DNA of 64,000 bases from Bacteroidales bacterium (GCA_016929525.1 JAFGIP010000064.1:1-64000); one strand, 5' to 3'; counted from the stretch's first letter, positions 17,457 to 27,323 are shown. Notes: generated from the sequence alone by a model not told the origin. Translations and numbers: made by a program.

Positions 17457-18902
17457 TTAAAACTGAAAATACAGGAAGTCTTGTTCTTCCCACATACCTA
17501 ATGTAAACACGCATAAAATTAAAACTACAAGCACCACCCATTTAACCGGTCGTGCTATCTGCTGCAGTTTTTCATAAAGCTGTATGTGTTCTTCGAATAC
17601 TTCAATGAACAATAATAATCCTATCGAAACCAATGCAATTGAAAAGTCAGCCGGAACGCGGAAAAGGTTAATTTCTCCTACACCGTCGAAGACAAAGAAG
17701 TTCTTAATGACAAGTATAGCATCGCCCAGGCTGTTTGCCCTGAAGAATATCCAGCCAAAAATTACAAGAATAAAGGTAAAAACGATTTGCAAAATATAAT
17801 GTGTTACGGGAGAAGAAGTTAATCCGACCGTATCATTGATTTTACCCCGTAATTTCTTTGATAGTACTGCAGAGCTCTGATATATTCCATGTAAAGCACC
17901 CCAAATGATAAATGTCCAGTTTGCGCCGTGCCATAATCCGCTTATTACAAATGTTGCCATCAGGTTAAAATGCCAGCGCCATTTAGCTACACGGTTACCC
18001 CCTAAAGGAATATAAACGTAGTCCCTGAACCATGTTGACAGGGAAATATGCCAGCGCCGCCAGAAATCCTGGATACTAACCGCAAGGTATGGTCTTCGGA
18101 AGTTAGTCATCAGGTCATATCCCATTATTTTTGCCGAGCCGATAGCAATATCAGAATATCCTGAGAAGTCGCAGTAGATCTGGAATGCGAAGAACAGCGT
18201 AGCCAGGATTAATGGGAGTCCATGATAATCGGGGGCATGGTTATAAACCTCGTTTACATATTCTGCCAACCGGTCTGCGATAACCACTTTTTTAAAGAAG
18301 CCCCAACACATTAGCAGAATACCGCTTTTTACTCTTTCATAGTCAAATTTAAAGTCTTTGTGAAACTGCGGTAAAAGGTTTACAGAACGTTCAATTGGTC
18401 CTGCAACAAGTTGGGGAAAGAAAGAAACAAAAAGTGCAAATTTCCCGAAATGGTATTCCGGTGAGCGTTCTCTCTTATAAATATCTATGGTATAACTTAA
18501 GGTTTGGAATGTATAAAATGATATACCTACCGGCAACAGGTAATTGTAATACGGAACATGGTACGATTTAAAAATATTGAATTGATCAATTACAAAATTG
18601 ATTGATTCTCCAAAGAAATTAAAATACTTAAAGAAAAACAGCAGTCCCAGGTTGGTTCCCAGGCTGGCCAGCAAAAAAAGTGTTCGCAACTTCTTTTTCT
18701 CACTTCGGTAAATAAGAATTCCTGCAATATAATCGATAATTGTACTGAGTGCTATCAGGATAATATACTTGTAGTTCCAGCACATATAAAAATAATAGCT
18801 TGCCAGTAACAGTAATATCCATCTGTATTTTGGGCTGATTGCAAAATACAGAGCCACTACAATTGGGAAAAAGATAATAAACTCTAAGGAATTAAAAAGC
18901 AT
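17457..18902 (-). CDS. MBOAT family O-acyltransferase (AlgI-like), second copy
   Basis: A 481-residue integral membrane acyltransferase. It has YTFQTLSYT (130-138), FFPQLVAGPIER (161-172), RRWHISLS-TWFRDYVYIPLGG (282-302) and WHGANW (324-329, His325 catalytic). It is the first gene of MBOAT-SGNH-DUF418, an acylation module distinct from the one at 5196-7683. The two MBOATs share the same motifs but differ elsewhere, which suggests duplication followed by divergence, or separate acquisition. The operon then runs on into the nucleotide-sugar genes. Confidence 0.92.
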   Translation of the reverse strand: MLFNSLEFIIFFPIVVALYFAISPKYRWILLLLASYYFYMCWNYKYIILIALSTIIDYIAGILIYRSEKKKLRTLFLLASLGTNLGLLFFFKYFNFFGESINFVIDQFNIFKSYHVPYYNYLLPVGISFYTFQTLSYTIDIYKRERSPEYHFGKFALFVSFFPQLVAGPIERSVNLLPQFHKDFKFDYERVKSGILLMCWGFFKKVVIADRLAEYVNEVYNHAPDYHGLPLILATLFFAFQIYCDFSGYSDIAIGSAKIMGYDLMTNFRRPYLAVSIQDFWRRWHISLSTWFRDYVYIPLGGNRVAKWRWHFNLMATFVISGLWHGANWTFIIWGALHGIYQSSAVLSKKLRGKINDTVGLTSSPVTHYILQIVFTFILVIFGWIFFRANSLGDAILVIKNFFVFDGVGEINLFRVPADFSIALVSIGLLLFIEVFEEHIQLYEKLQQIARPVKWVVLVVLILCVFTLGMWEEQDFLYFQF

Positions 18903-19007
18903 CTGTCAGTTATCGTTTAATCAGTCTGTAGGCCTTTATACTCTGGTGTAGTATAAAAGTTAGCCATTATATAAGTTTTTTTTGCACTACTTTATAAACT
19001 TCGAATT

Positions 19008-19023
19008 TTGATTGATCAATCAA
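19008..19023. repeat. Perfect 16-bp palindrome
   Basis: TTGATTGATCAATCAA is a perfect palindrome, about 35 bp beyond the 3' end of the T9SS SGNH gene and about 105 bp before the MBOAT gene start. There is no T tract on the minus strand, so it is a poor terminator. It could be a protein-binding site. Confidence 0.4.
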
Positions 19024-19057
19024 CATTTTTTTATCGGCACTGTATTTATTTCTCATT

Positions 19058-21238
19058 TTAATAATGACGGCCAATAACAAGTTTTGAATGCACTACTGCA
19101 TTTTCACTTTCCAGGAAAAGCATATATGATCCCTGGGCCACACCTGAAACGTCAAGTGTGATGCTGTCACCATTATTTTGATCAATTTTCTGCGTAAACA
19201 CCCTTCTTCCTGACATATCCACAATACTTACTCTGTCTATATCAATAGGTTCTTCGAAAGCAATGTTTACTGTTGACCAGGCAGGATTTGGATATATATT
19301 GATATTATCAGATAATATTTCGGTGTTAATTGCATTTGGGCCATTTACTGTGAGCGTAAACTCAAGGTATGAGGCTTCCAGTCCGTCTGTAGCTCCGATA
19401 GAGATTTGGTATGATCCGGAATCATCGGTTCCCGGAATTCCCATTAAAATCCCTACGCTTTCAACAAAATCCAGAAAATCGGGTACACTGGCTGCAAAAT
19501 AGCTTATGGGATCGTCATTTGGATCTTCCGCTAAAGTCTCCAGTAAAAATTGAATATTTGGATATACCAGGGTATCATTCATCTGTGTTATGAATTCAGG
19601 CGGAAGATTCGATGGTTCAACTGTAATAGGTATTCCGTAAACATTACTCAGCTTCTCAAAATCCCTGACCCTTACATTAACACTCAAATCACCGTAATAT
19701 CCTGAATATGGTGTTATGACATGGCTTTCAACAGTATAATTACTTCCACCCAGTACATATAATGTCAGATCTTCAATATCGTTATCCGGATCGTCAACGA
19801 TAAGATCATCCATTGTGATTTCATAAGGTTCTGAAATGTCTAAAGGATCAATTGGTAATGAACCTGTAATTACAGGGGCATCATTTATCGGACTGAAATA
19901 TACACTTACGAGGAAGGCATTGCTTTCATCTTCCAGATCACTCACTGTTACATTGACATTCATAGTGCCTTCATAATTTTCATCCGGGCTAACAGTACTG
20001 CCTTCGACAGTATAGTTATCACCGGGCAGGATATTAAGATTCAGGTCGGTATACTCATTATCAGGATCTTCAACTTCCAGATCGCTGAGTTCAAGATCAA
20101 AGGATGAATCTTCCTGTAGGTTGAATGTTGTCAGCTGAGAAAGAATTACAGGAGGATCGTTAATATTATTCACAGTGAAAGTAACGTCCCGCGTCGATGA
20201 TTTGTGTAATTTTTCAATGTACCGTCCTTTGTCTGTTGCAATGAAAGTTACAACCTCGGTACCATACCAGTCAGGGTCGAGAGGGGTAACAGTAACTGTA
20301 TGATCGGGATTGATCGTTACATCGAGGTTTTCGGGTTCGCTTTCGAGTGTCCAATCAATATTGCTGTCACTTGTATAATCGTCACTTACATATAAATCGA
20401 GGTTTATTGTACTAAAAGTTCCTCCTTCATTAATCGGAGTGACATTGATTGCACTAATCACCGGGGCATCATGAATACCGTCAATTACTTCAAACCATTT
20501 ATCTCCCATTAAGTTGTATCCGGATGTTGCAGGATGCAGAGTGTTTAACATATCTGTTTCGTAATCAATATCTGCATCACACTGCATATCTGTCAGTATT
20601 AATTTATCACCACCGGCAATTCGGGTGTTTATCACACTTTGTAAGGAATTATTATAATTTGTTATACCTGAATTCATGGTGCAGGAACCTGAAACATGTT
20701 TTGTGCTTATTATTTTTGCTACGATCACCAGTACATCTGTACTGTATGTTGTTTCATAGTCGTCAATAGCATCAAGGATATCGTTAACTGCCGATGCATT
20801 GTAATCTCCGTTGTACACATCGTTTGTACCAATGTGTAAAAGGATAAGATCACATTGGTGCGCCGGTACATCTAGGTAGGCATTTGGATATGAAACATTT
20901 ACATAATTAGAAATATTGGGATCCCAGTATCTCCCTGTTTCCATAACATCAGCTAACTGATTATCTCTTACTCCTGAAATACCTCCGTTTTTTGAATAAG
21001 CAACCGGAAGATAACTGTAACCCGATGAAATATGTCCTTTATAACTATAATTATAACCGGCAGCATTTAACAGGTTATATAACCTGTATCGATAGCTGAT
21101 TCTTTCACCTTCTGAATAGGTACCGTCGTACCAGCCGTAAGTGATAGAATTTCCAAGGGGTAAGATACTGAGCTCATCCTGCGACATACCAGGTAAACTC
21201 AGACATATGCATAACATTAACGATAGTGTAATTCTCAT
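19058..21238 (-). CDS. Secreted SGNH/GDSL hydrolase with Ig-like repeats and T9SS sorting domain
   Basis: A 726-residue exported enzyme. The signal peptide begins at MRITLSLMLCICLSLPG, so I use the ATG at 21238 rather than the one 24 bp upstream. The hydrolase domain covers about residues 20-260, with block I LPLGNSITYG, block III LHIGTND and a C-terminal LNTLHPATSGY. The acidic residue usually seen in D-x-x-H-P is Asn here. Three or four cadherin/He_PIG-like Ig repeats follow ('INDPPVIL', 'INDAPVIT', about residues 265-640). The last 80 residues are a T9SS type A sorting domain with 'IYPNPAWSTVNI' and 'GSYMLFL'. It is probably a cell-surface esterase or carbohydrate deacetylase. Confidence 0.85.
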   Translation of the reverse strand: MRITLSLMLCICLSLPGMSQDELSILPLGNSITYGWYDGTYSEGERISYRYRLYNLLNAAGYNYSYKGHISSGYSYLPVAYSKNGGISGVRDNQLADVMETGRYWDPNISNYVNVSYPNAYLDVPAHQCDLILLHIGTNDVYNGDYNASAVNDILDAIDDYETTYSTDVLVIVAKIISTKHVSGSCTMNSGITNYNNSLQSVINTRIAGGDKLILTDMQCDADIDYETDMLNTLHPATSGYNLMGDKWFEVIDGIHDAPVISAINVTPINEGGTFSTINLDLYVSDDYTSDSNIDWTLESEPENLDVTINPDHTVTVTPLDPDWYGTEVVTFIATDKGRYIEKLHKSSTRDVTFTVNNINDPPVILSQLTTFNLQEDSSFDLELSDLEVEDPDNEYTDLNLNILPGDNYTVEGSTVSPDENYEGTMNVNVTVSDLEDESNAFLVSVYFSPINDAPVITGSLPIDPLDISEPYEITMDDLIVDDPDNDIEDLTLYVLGGSNYTVESHVITPYSGYYGDLSVNVRVRDFEKLSNVYGIPITVEPSNLPPEFITQMNDTLVYPNIQFLLETLAEDPNDDPISYFAASVPDFLDFVESVGILMGIPGTDDSGSYQISIGATDGLEASYLEFTLTVNGPNAINTEILSDNINIYPNPAWSTVNIAFEEPIDIDRVSIVDMSGRRVFTQKIDQNNGDSITLDVSGVAQGSYMLFLESENAVVHSKLVIGRHY

Positions 21239-21351
21239 AAAAACAAGTGTGAAATCGGTCAAGTTTCAGGGACAAAATTACAGCATTCCATGTTCTTAAT
21301 TGCAATCAAAAGGTTTGTGTTTTATTAAATGCCTGATTTTTTAGATTAAAC

Positions 21352-21391
21352 AAAAAAAAACCACCAGTAAAGTTTGGTTACCGGTGGTTTT
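21352..21391 (-). terminator. Rho-independent terminator after the 811-residue T9SS gene
   Basis: Minus-strand hairpin with arms 21361-21370 and 21378-21387 (CCACC-purine-GTAA pairing, one wobble) and a seven-base loop, followed on that strand by nine T residues (21352-21360). A short T run also lies on the other side, so it may work in both directions. It lies 20 bp past the upstream gene's stop. Confidence 0.8.
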
Positions 21392-21410
21392 ATACATCGA
21401 AACGGTTACA

Positions 21411-23846
21411 TTATTCTACGATCAGTTTACCGGTATAAATATTGTCGCCGGCAGTAATCCGATACAAATACATACCTGTGGTTATCTCGGATATATCAAT
21501 CTCAGTTTTGTTTTTCGGACTAATGTTCTTCAGAAGAACAACACCGCCTGCCATATTAAGAAGTTCAAATACTGCATTGCCATTATCAGATTCATTCAGT
21601 TCAACATGCAGAATATCCTTAGCAGGTATCGGATACAACAATAATGATGAAGAATTATATGTGTGTATACCTGTTGGTAAGACATTTATTGTGAATATTT
21701 GCGTAACCAGAGGCGATAATCCGTCTGTTACGGCTAATATAATAGGATACTGCCCTGTTTCTGTCGGCACACCGCTTAAGATCTGCGTTGCATCGTTAAA
21801 TTCAAGCCAGCTTTCATCTATACTTTCAGCACTGTATACCAATTCATCATCAAGGTCAGCATCTTCAGCGGTAATATTATAAACATAAGGAGCTCCGCCT
21901 AAAATACATGTAGTGTCAGGTACTGAGGTTATTACCGGAATACTGTTTATAACACTTACTATTATTGTATCCTCAACTTCAGCTTCACCGTCTGATAAAG
22001 TCACATATACGTCCAGATCTCCTCTGAATCCTGCAGAAGGTGTAACATTATTATCAGCAGGGAATGCATAATTTGGACCTGCGCTTACTGTTAATTCAAA
22101 GTCATCGGGATATACGTTGTCATCATCAATAATATCAAATTCGCCATACACAGTTTCTACATCCAAAACAATTGTAGTGTTACCAGCTGTTTGAAGAATG
22201 TTTTGACCTAGTATTACTGGTGCATCATTGATATTGGTAACTGTGATATCAAAGCTCTGGACAGCTTCTGCTCCTTCCAGGTCAGTTACTGTTACAACAA
22301 TCGGGAAATCGACAGTTTCATTGGTCCCCAGAACTGAATTGTCAGGAATGCCTATCAGGGTATTTCCAACCAGGTTAAGCCATGCGGGTCTTTCCACTGA
22401 AAGTTCCAAAACATCAGAAGGATCAACATCATGATATTCAATTTCGTAACTGTATTCCTCATCTTCATTCACTGCAAGAACAGGATCACTGTCTATTTCG
22501 GGGGCGTCGTTGGTATTATCTACCGTTATCGTGAAAGTTTTTGAAATATCGACTGTACCATCTGATATCATTACAGTTACAGTTGTATCTCCGAGATCTT
22601 CATTCGTAGGTATACCGGATAGTAAACCTGATCCGGTATTAAGTGAAAGCCAGCTTGGCAGAACAACTGAGCTCAGTTCAACATCGTCTCCGTCAATATC
22701 ATTGGAAGTTATTGTGCATGAGTATGTATCATCCTCATCCACCGATGTAACGAACGTATTGGTAAACAAAGGTGCATAATTACCAGGTTGACACTGAGGC
22801 TCATGAGCTAGTCCGGTATTATATAATTCCAAAGCATCTGCATCCTGGAGAGCTGTATTCAATACTAAGAGTTCATCAATTTTTCCGTTAAAAGCAAATT
22901 TCTCTGTAATTGAAGGAGGAAACCAGCCGATAGAAATAGGTGAATTCATATAGAGGTCTGTACCACCTGTAAACCATCCATCTCTGCTTGTTGCAAGTTC
23001 ACCATTAAGATAAATTCTCATTTTGTGATACCCCCAAATTTCAATTCCTTCATAAACAAAGGCAAGATGAACCCACTCATGTCTTGGAATATCCTCATAT
23101 AAGGTAAGTGATGATTCATCAAGTGAATTTTGTCTGACTCTAAATCTTGGTCTTAAATGGCCATTTGTTTTACCATCAAAGCCTACCAGAATTAATTTGT
23201 CCAGAGCAGCATCATATCGGGATACGACCACCTGATCAGTAGTATCAGCATAACTTGGAAAACCATAGGAATAACACCAGAATGCAAATGAAAACTGTTC
23301 AGCTACAGTCCATTCCCATTGATTGTTATCTGGAATAGTTAAAAACTGTGTGGTAGCTGTAGTTGGAATAAACTTTTGCGCGTTACCAACCATCCCGACT
23401 GTATCAACCAATGCAGTTAGCTCTGTAGCTGTATTTGAAGGATCAACATAGTCTTCATAAGTTGGTCCACTTGTTTCGTCCAACTGAAAATAGGAAATAA
23501 GATTTGTCGGACAATCAACTTCATCAGAGACATATACATGGAAAGTAAAAGTATCAGAACCCCCGGAGTTCCAACAACGGACTGTCACAGCACCGCCTTC
23601 ATCGATAGCTGACGCAGTCCAGTTTATTTCTCCGGTTCCGTCAATAGTCATATCATCAGGGCTTTCAAGAAGTTCAAAACTCGGAGCATCTCCAATATGA
23701 TCATAATCTACCTGTGATACGAATGCTTCATCAATTAATGTTGTAGAATCGGATACACCGTTAATTTGTGTTTGCGCTAAAACATTGGTCACAAGAAAAA
23801 GACTGAAGAATATCAGCAATAGGTTAAAAATCGGATGTTTTTTCAT
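21411..23846 (-). CDS. Secreted LamG-like protein with cadherin-type repeats and T9SS sorting domain
   Basis: An 811-residue exported protein. The signal peptide is MKKHPIFNLLLIFFSLFLVTNVLAQ. After an N-terminal He_PIG-like segment comes a concanavalin A/LamG-like domain (about residues 130-340, 'SYFQLDETSG...GNAQKF' and 'NGKIDELLVLNTAL'), which usually binds carbohydrate. Three to four Ig/cadherin-like repeats follow ('VDNTNDAPEI', 'VTNINDAPVI'). The C-terminal 75 residues are a T9SS type A sorting signal ('LLLYPIPAKDILHVEL', 'TGMYLYRI'). It probably acts as an adhesin or binding protein, with no catalytic motif seen. It is upstream of the SGNH hydrolase gene and separated from it by a terminator. 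Confidence 0.82.
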   Translation of the reverse strand: MKKHPIFNLLLIFFSLFLVTNVLAQTQINGVSDSTTLIDEAFVSQVDYDHIGDAPSFELLESPDDMTIDGTGEINWTASAIDEGGAVTVRCWNSGGSDTFTFHVYVSDEVDCPTNLISYFQLDETSGPTYEDYVDPSNTATELTALVDTVGMVGNAQKFIPTTATTQFLTIPDNNQWEWTVAEQFSFAFWCYSYGFPSYADTTDQVVVSRYDAALDKLILVGFDGKTNGHLRPRFRVRQNSLDESSLTLYEDIPRHEWVHLAFVYEGIEIWGYHKMRIYLNGELATSRDGWFTGGTDLYMNSPISIGWFPPSITEKFAFNGKIDELLVLNTALQDADALELYNTGLAHEPQCQPGNYAPLFTNTFVTSVDEDDTYSCTITSNDIDGDDVELSSVVLPSWLSLNTGSGLLSGIPTNEDLGDTTVTVMISDGTVDISKTFTITVDNTNDAPEIDSDPVLAVNEDEEYSYEIEYHDVDPSDVLELSVERPAWLNLVGNTLIGIPDNSVLGTNETVDFPIVVTVTDLEGAEAVQSFDITVTNINDAPVILGQNILQTAGNTTIVLDVETVYGEFDIIDDDNVYPDDFELTVSAGPNYAFPADNNVTPSAGFRGDLDVYVTLSDGEAEVEDTIIVSVINSIPVITSVPDTTCILGGAPYVYNITAEDADLDDELVYSAESIDESWLEFNDATQILSGVPTETGQYPIILAVTDGLSPLVTQIFTINVLPTGIHTYNSSSLLLYPIPAKDILHVELNESDNGNAVFELLNMAGGVVLLKNISPKNKTEIDISEITTGMYLYRITAGDNIYTGKLIVE

Positions 23847-24594
23847 ACTTCTATTTTTTTAATTGTTAATTTTTTTTAATCAGTCCCGCTAACGCAGGTA
23901 AACAACATTTGTGAAATAATTTTATCTCCTTTGCATGAAAATAATACTGATATTAAATGCTATTTCATAAATGATAAAAGATTTACGAAGTTTTAATGAC
24001 ATTATTTAACGTAAAAAATACACTAAAGGTTATCTAAATTACTTCCTTTTATGCGTGCTATCAACGTATTTTTTATAAAAGATATCAAATATTTTATGGA
24101 TAAGGTGATTTATTCAACGAGCGGACTACAATTTAGACTGAAATTATGAAAAAGTAACGTAAAGTATGTATAAAAAAATTCTAATAGTGAATAGTGAAAT
24201 GTTTGAAGTTGAAGAAGACTGACGAAATTGGGTAAAGCTTTGTTCGTTTCCAAAGGTTATGACTTAGGTGGCAGCACAAGCATAAACATATATACTGATA
24301 AACGGATACATACCGGTCAGGATGATTTATTATATGCTTTATTTATGTTTTTAAGTAAAAGATCTTTTAGTAAACACTAATTTATAAGCCGTATTTACCA
24401 CTTCAATATTGAATTAATATGGTAAATTTAATCGGATAGAAATTTGGATTTGGAGAATTGGCACATATTAGTAAGATATCTTTATTTAACTTCATATACG
24501 GTCTATTTATCAAACCATAAAGTCAGTTCTGTAAAAAAATATTTACAAAATCAGACAAGGTGAGTAGATTTGAGAAAATTTAATATAATAAGCA
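23847..24594. other. Long gene-free spacer between divergent genes
   Basis: About 750 bp between two divergently oriented genes. I see no gene I can support. The plus strand has one open stretch at 24213-24380 whose translation looks unremarkable (KALFVSKGYDLGGSTSINIY...), but it lacks a start codon and a recognisable domain. There are no strong terminators or long repeats. The promoters of both flanking genes should lie here. Confidence 0.5.
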
Positions 24595-26319
24595 ATGGTA
24601 AAAAAAAGTTTTTTTTCAACTTTTCTTAAAAGCTCAGATATAGTTCAATACCTGGCTTTCTTCCTGGTAATCTGGTTGGCATATTTTATCAAATTCAGGG
24701 CTTTTGGCCTTTACGAAGATGATTACTGGTATATCGGGAAACCTGCCAATATGAATTTCGGGGAACTTTTGGATCTGTTAAAGAATAATGTTTTTAACAT
24801 TGAAGGCGGGCAGGGAAGGATTATTGGATTTACCGTACCTCAATTACTGGCATTCATTTCATTTAAGCTTGGTGGTATCAGTGGTGTTTATATATTAGGT
24901 TCATTTGTGATCTTACTTAATGCTGTTCTGTTTTACCGGTTTGGACTTAAAATATTCCCTAAATATATTGCAGGTATTGCTACTATTTTATTTATACTTA
25001 ATCCTGCTGATACAACAAAGCCTTTACTGATACATATTTTACAGTTACAGATATCGGTCACTTTTGTTTTACTGGCACTGAATGTTTACCTAAATGGCAG
25101 GAGGATACCGGCATTTGTGCTGGCATTCTGCAGTTTGCTGACCTACGAAAATGCTTATTTGCCATTTCTTGCAGCGCCATTGTTTGCATTTAACTGGGAT
25201 AAAAAACTCATTCGAAGATTTATTGTCCACCTGATTGCCGGCTTTTCTTTGATCCTGCTAATATTTGTGGTCAGGAAATTAATGGGTGAATCGCGTATTG
25301 CTGAGCTCGAGACAGCTGAGACTATCAAGAGGGTGTTAATTTCTCTGATTGTCGGCCCGGTTGTGTCGATAGGATCGTTTTTCGTAGCAATGTATGAGGT
25401 TGTAATTTCGGTTTCTGTGCTGAAATGGATATTACCGGCGGGTATTATACTATTTATTTTATGGCATTTCATAACTGAAAAGGTTTCATACGGTTACAAC
25501 CAGGTGAAAACGAGGTTGGTAAATTTACCGGGACTAAAGATAGAATGGGAAAGCTACGAAACTTCCGACAGGATCATTCTGCTGATTATTGCAGGATTGT
25601 TTATGCTTATTTGCTCTTATTTGTTTGCTTTCACCCACTATCCTCCTGTTGTGTTGCATGGAAGGTCATCTTCCGTTCACCTGGCCGGATCGGTTTCAGG
25701 CAGTATAGTAGCGGCAGCCATTATTTATCTGATACATTTTCTGGTTAGCAGGAATAATGCACTCAAACACGGATTTAATGTGTTATTAATAATATTCATG
25801 TCGATCCTGTTAAGTAAGGGACTTTTGATCCAGAACGATTTTAAGAAGAGCTGGAACGGACAGGTTCAGTTCTGGAACGAAATAACCAATAACACTCCCG
25901 ATATTAAGAATAACACTATCGTGCTGGTTGATGTCGATGATAATATGTATGATATCGCGTATATCATAACATATTCCTGGGCGCTACCAGAGGGTTATAA
26001 CCAGATATTCCGGTTTGATGAATCCTGGGAATATCCTCCCAAAGCTGTAATTCCGGGAATAACATACGAGAATGATCTTCAGTATGACGAGCAGGGGATA
26101 TATTTCGAACCTGTATATCCGTTCGTTTTCGAAGACAGGGAAAAAGTATACCTTGAAGATAAAAATGTAATATATATTGATTACAACGACGGACAGGCTG
26201 CAAGAGTGGATACCGTGTTCAGATGTGATTCAGTGGCGGTAGCAACCGCTGTTAAACCTGTGGGAGAGATTCCGCAATTTAAACTAAATGAAGTAGGTAA
26301 ATTATTTTTAAAAAAATAG
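24595..26319 (+). CDS. Polytopic membrane protein, GT-C glycosyltransferase-like
   Basis: A 574-residue protein with about 11 hydrophobic helices and a soluble C-terminal part from about residue 430. Just after the first helix is an acidic motif YEDDYW (40-45), the position and style of the catalytic D/E pair in GT-C enzymes that use polyprenyl-phosphate sugars. It is 2 bp before a GtrB-like gene. In such pairs the GT2 enzyme makes the polyprenyl-phosphate sugar and the membrane protein transfers it on the outer face. No Pfam family came to mind by sequence alone, so this is inferred from motif, topology and neighbour. Confidence 0.55.
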   Translation: MVKKSFFSTFLKSSDIVQYLAFFLVIWLAYFIKFRAFGLYEDDYWYIGKPANMNFGELLDLLKNNVFNIEGGQGRIIGFTVPQLLAFISFKLGGISGVYILGSFVILLNAVLFYRFGLKIFPKYIAGIATILFILNPADTTKPLLIHILQLQISVTFVLLALNVYLNGRRIPAFVLAFCSLLTYENAYLPFLAAPLFAFNWDKKLIRRFIVHLIAGFSLILLIFVVRKLMGESRIAELETAETIKRVLISLIVGPVVSIGSFFVAMYEVVISVSVLKWILPAGIILFILWHFITEKVSYGYNQVKTRLVNLPGLKIEWESYETSDRIILLIIAGLFMLICSYLFAFTHYPPVVLHGRSSSVHLAGSVSGSIVAAAIIYLIHFLVSRNNALKHGFNVLLIIFMSILLSKGLLIQNDFKKSWNGQVQFWNEITNNTPDIKNNTIVLVDVDDNMYDIAYIITYSWALPEGYNQIFRFDESWEYPPKAVIPGITYENDLQYDEQGIYFEPVYPFVFEDREKVYLEDKNVIYIDYNDGQAARVDTVFRCDSVAVATAVKPVGEIPQFKLNEVGKLFLKK

Positions 26320-26321
26320 AT

Positions 26322-27284
26322 ATGGCAGACTCTGTACAAAAAACTCCGCGACTGGCAATTGTAGTTCCCTGCTATAACGAGGAGGAAGTATTGCCGGTAA
26401 CAAAAGATACCCTCACAAATCTGGTTTCTGACCTCATTAAGAAAAAGAAAGTCAGTGATGATTCGTTTGTCGCATTTGTCGATGATGGTAGTCGTGATAT
26501 TACCTGGAAACTGATTGAACAATTTTCCAAAGAGAATGCACTGATCAAAGGTGTAAAGCTATCGCGAAATTTCGGACACCAGGGCGCTTTATTGGCAGGA
26601 CTGAATACTTTTACCAATTCTGCCGACTGCGTTGTTTCCATCGATGCCGATCTCCAGGATGATGTTAAGGTGATCGAAGATATGGTTGATAAGTACAATG
26701 AAGGATTTGACATTGTTTATGGTGTAAGGAACCAAAGAAAGACTGACACTTTTTTCAAACGAACAACGGCATTGGGATTTTATAAACTTATGAAATGGCT
26801 GGGTGTGGAAATCATTTACAATCATGCCGATTATCGGCTTACAAGCAGCCGGGTACTGCAGCAGCTGAACAATTATAATGAAGTAAACCTGTTTCTCAGG
26901 GGAATATTTCCGCTCATCGGTTATCCAAGCACACAGGTTTATTACGACAGGTTAGAGCGATTTGCAGGAGAATCGAAATACCCGCTCAAGAAAATGCTGG
27001 CCTTTGCATTTGACGGTATTTCTTCATTTAGCGTAAAGCCGCTGCGAATGGTAAGTATTATCGGTTTCCTTGTTTTCTTTGTCAGCGTTATCATGGCAAT
27101 ATACTCCCTGATTTCATACTTCTACCTTGGAACAGTTCCCGGTTGGACATCTATCACTCTGCCGATTTATTTTATCAGCGGAATACAGATATTGTGTATT
27201 GGCATTATAGGTGAATATCTTGGTAAGGTTTACAAAGAAGTAAAAGCCCGTCCGCGCTTTGTTATTGAAACGGTGCTGCAGTGA
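26322..27284 (+). CDS. GtrB/DPM1-like polyprenyl-phosphate glycosyltransferase
   Basis: A 320-residue GT2 enzyme with a soluble catalytic domain and two C-terminal membrane helices (about residues 235-260 and 275-300), the GtrB/bactoprenol glucosyltransferase layout. Motifs are VVPCYNEEEVL (15-25), VDDGSRD, LSRNFGHQGALLAGL and the DxD motif SIDADLQDD. It loads a sugar from UDP-sugar onto polyprenyl phosphate for use by a GT-C partner, most likely the previous gene, which ends 2 bp upstream. The third usual member, a GtrA-like flippase, is not seen nearby. Confidence 0.9.
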   Translation: MADSVQKTPRLAIVVPCYNEEEVLPVTKDTLTNLVSDLIKKKKVSDDSFVAFVDDGSRDITWKLIEQFSKENALIKGVKLSRNFGHQGALLAGLNTFTNSADCVVSIDADLQDDVKVIEDMVDKYNEGFDIVYGVRNQRKTDTFFKRTTALGFYKLMKWLGVEIIYNHADYRLTSSRVLQQLNNYNEVNLFLRGIFPLIGYPSTQVYYDRLERFAGESKYPLKKMLAFAFDGISSFSVKPLRMVSIIGFLVFFVSVIMAIYSLISYFYLGTVPGWTSITLPIYFISGIQILCIGIIGEYLGKVYKEVKARPRFVIETVLQ

Positions 27285-27295
27285 GTTTAAAGAAT

Positions 27296-27323
27296 AGTAA
27301 ACAGTAAACAGTAAACAGTAAAA
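27296..27323. repeat. 7-bp tandem repeat (AGTAAAC, about four copies)
   Basis: Three exact copies of AGTAAAC plus a fourth with one change, just past the GtrB-like stop codon. A diverged continuation (GGTGAACAGT) follows. Further on, CGATTACAC occurs twice in tandem near 27434-27451. It looks like slippage-prone intergenic DNA. Confidence 0.6.

Noticed and set aside
24213-24380. 56-codon open stretch on the plus strand in the long spacer
   Set aside because: No start codon at its beginning, no recognisable domain and no conserved neighbours; could arise by chance.
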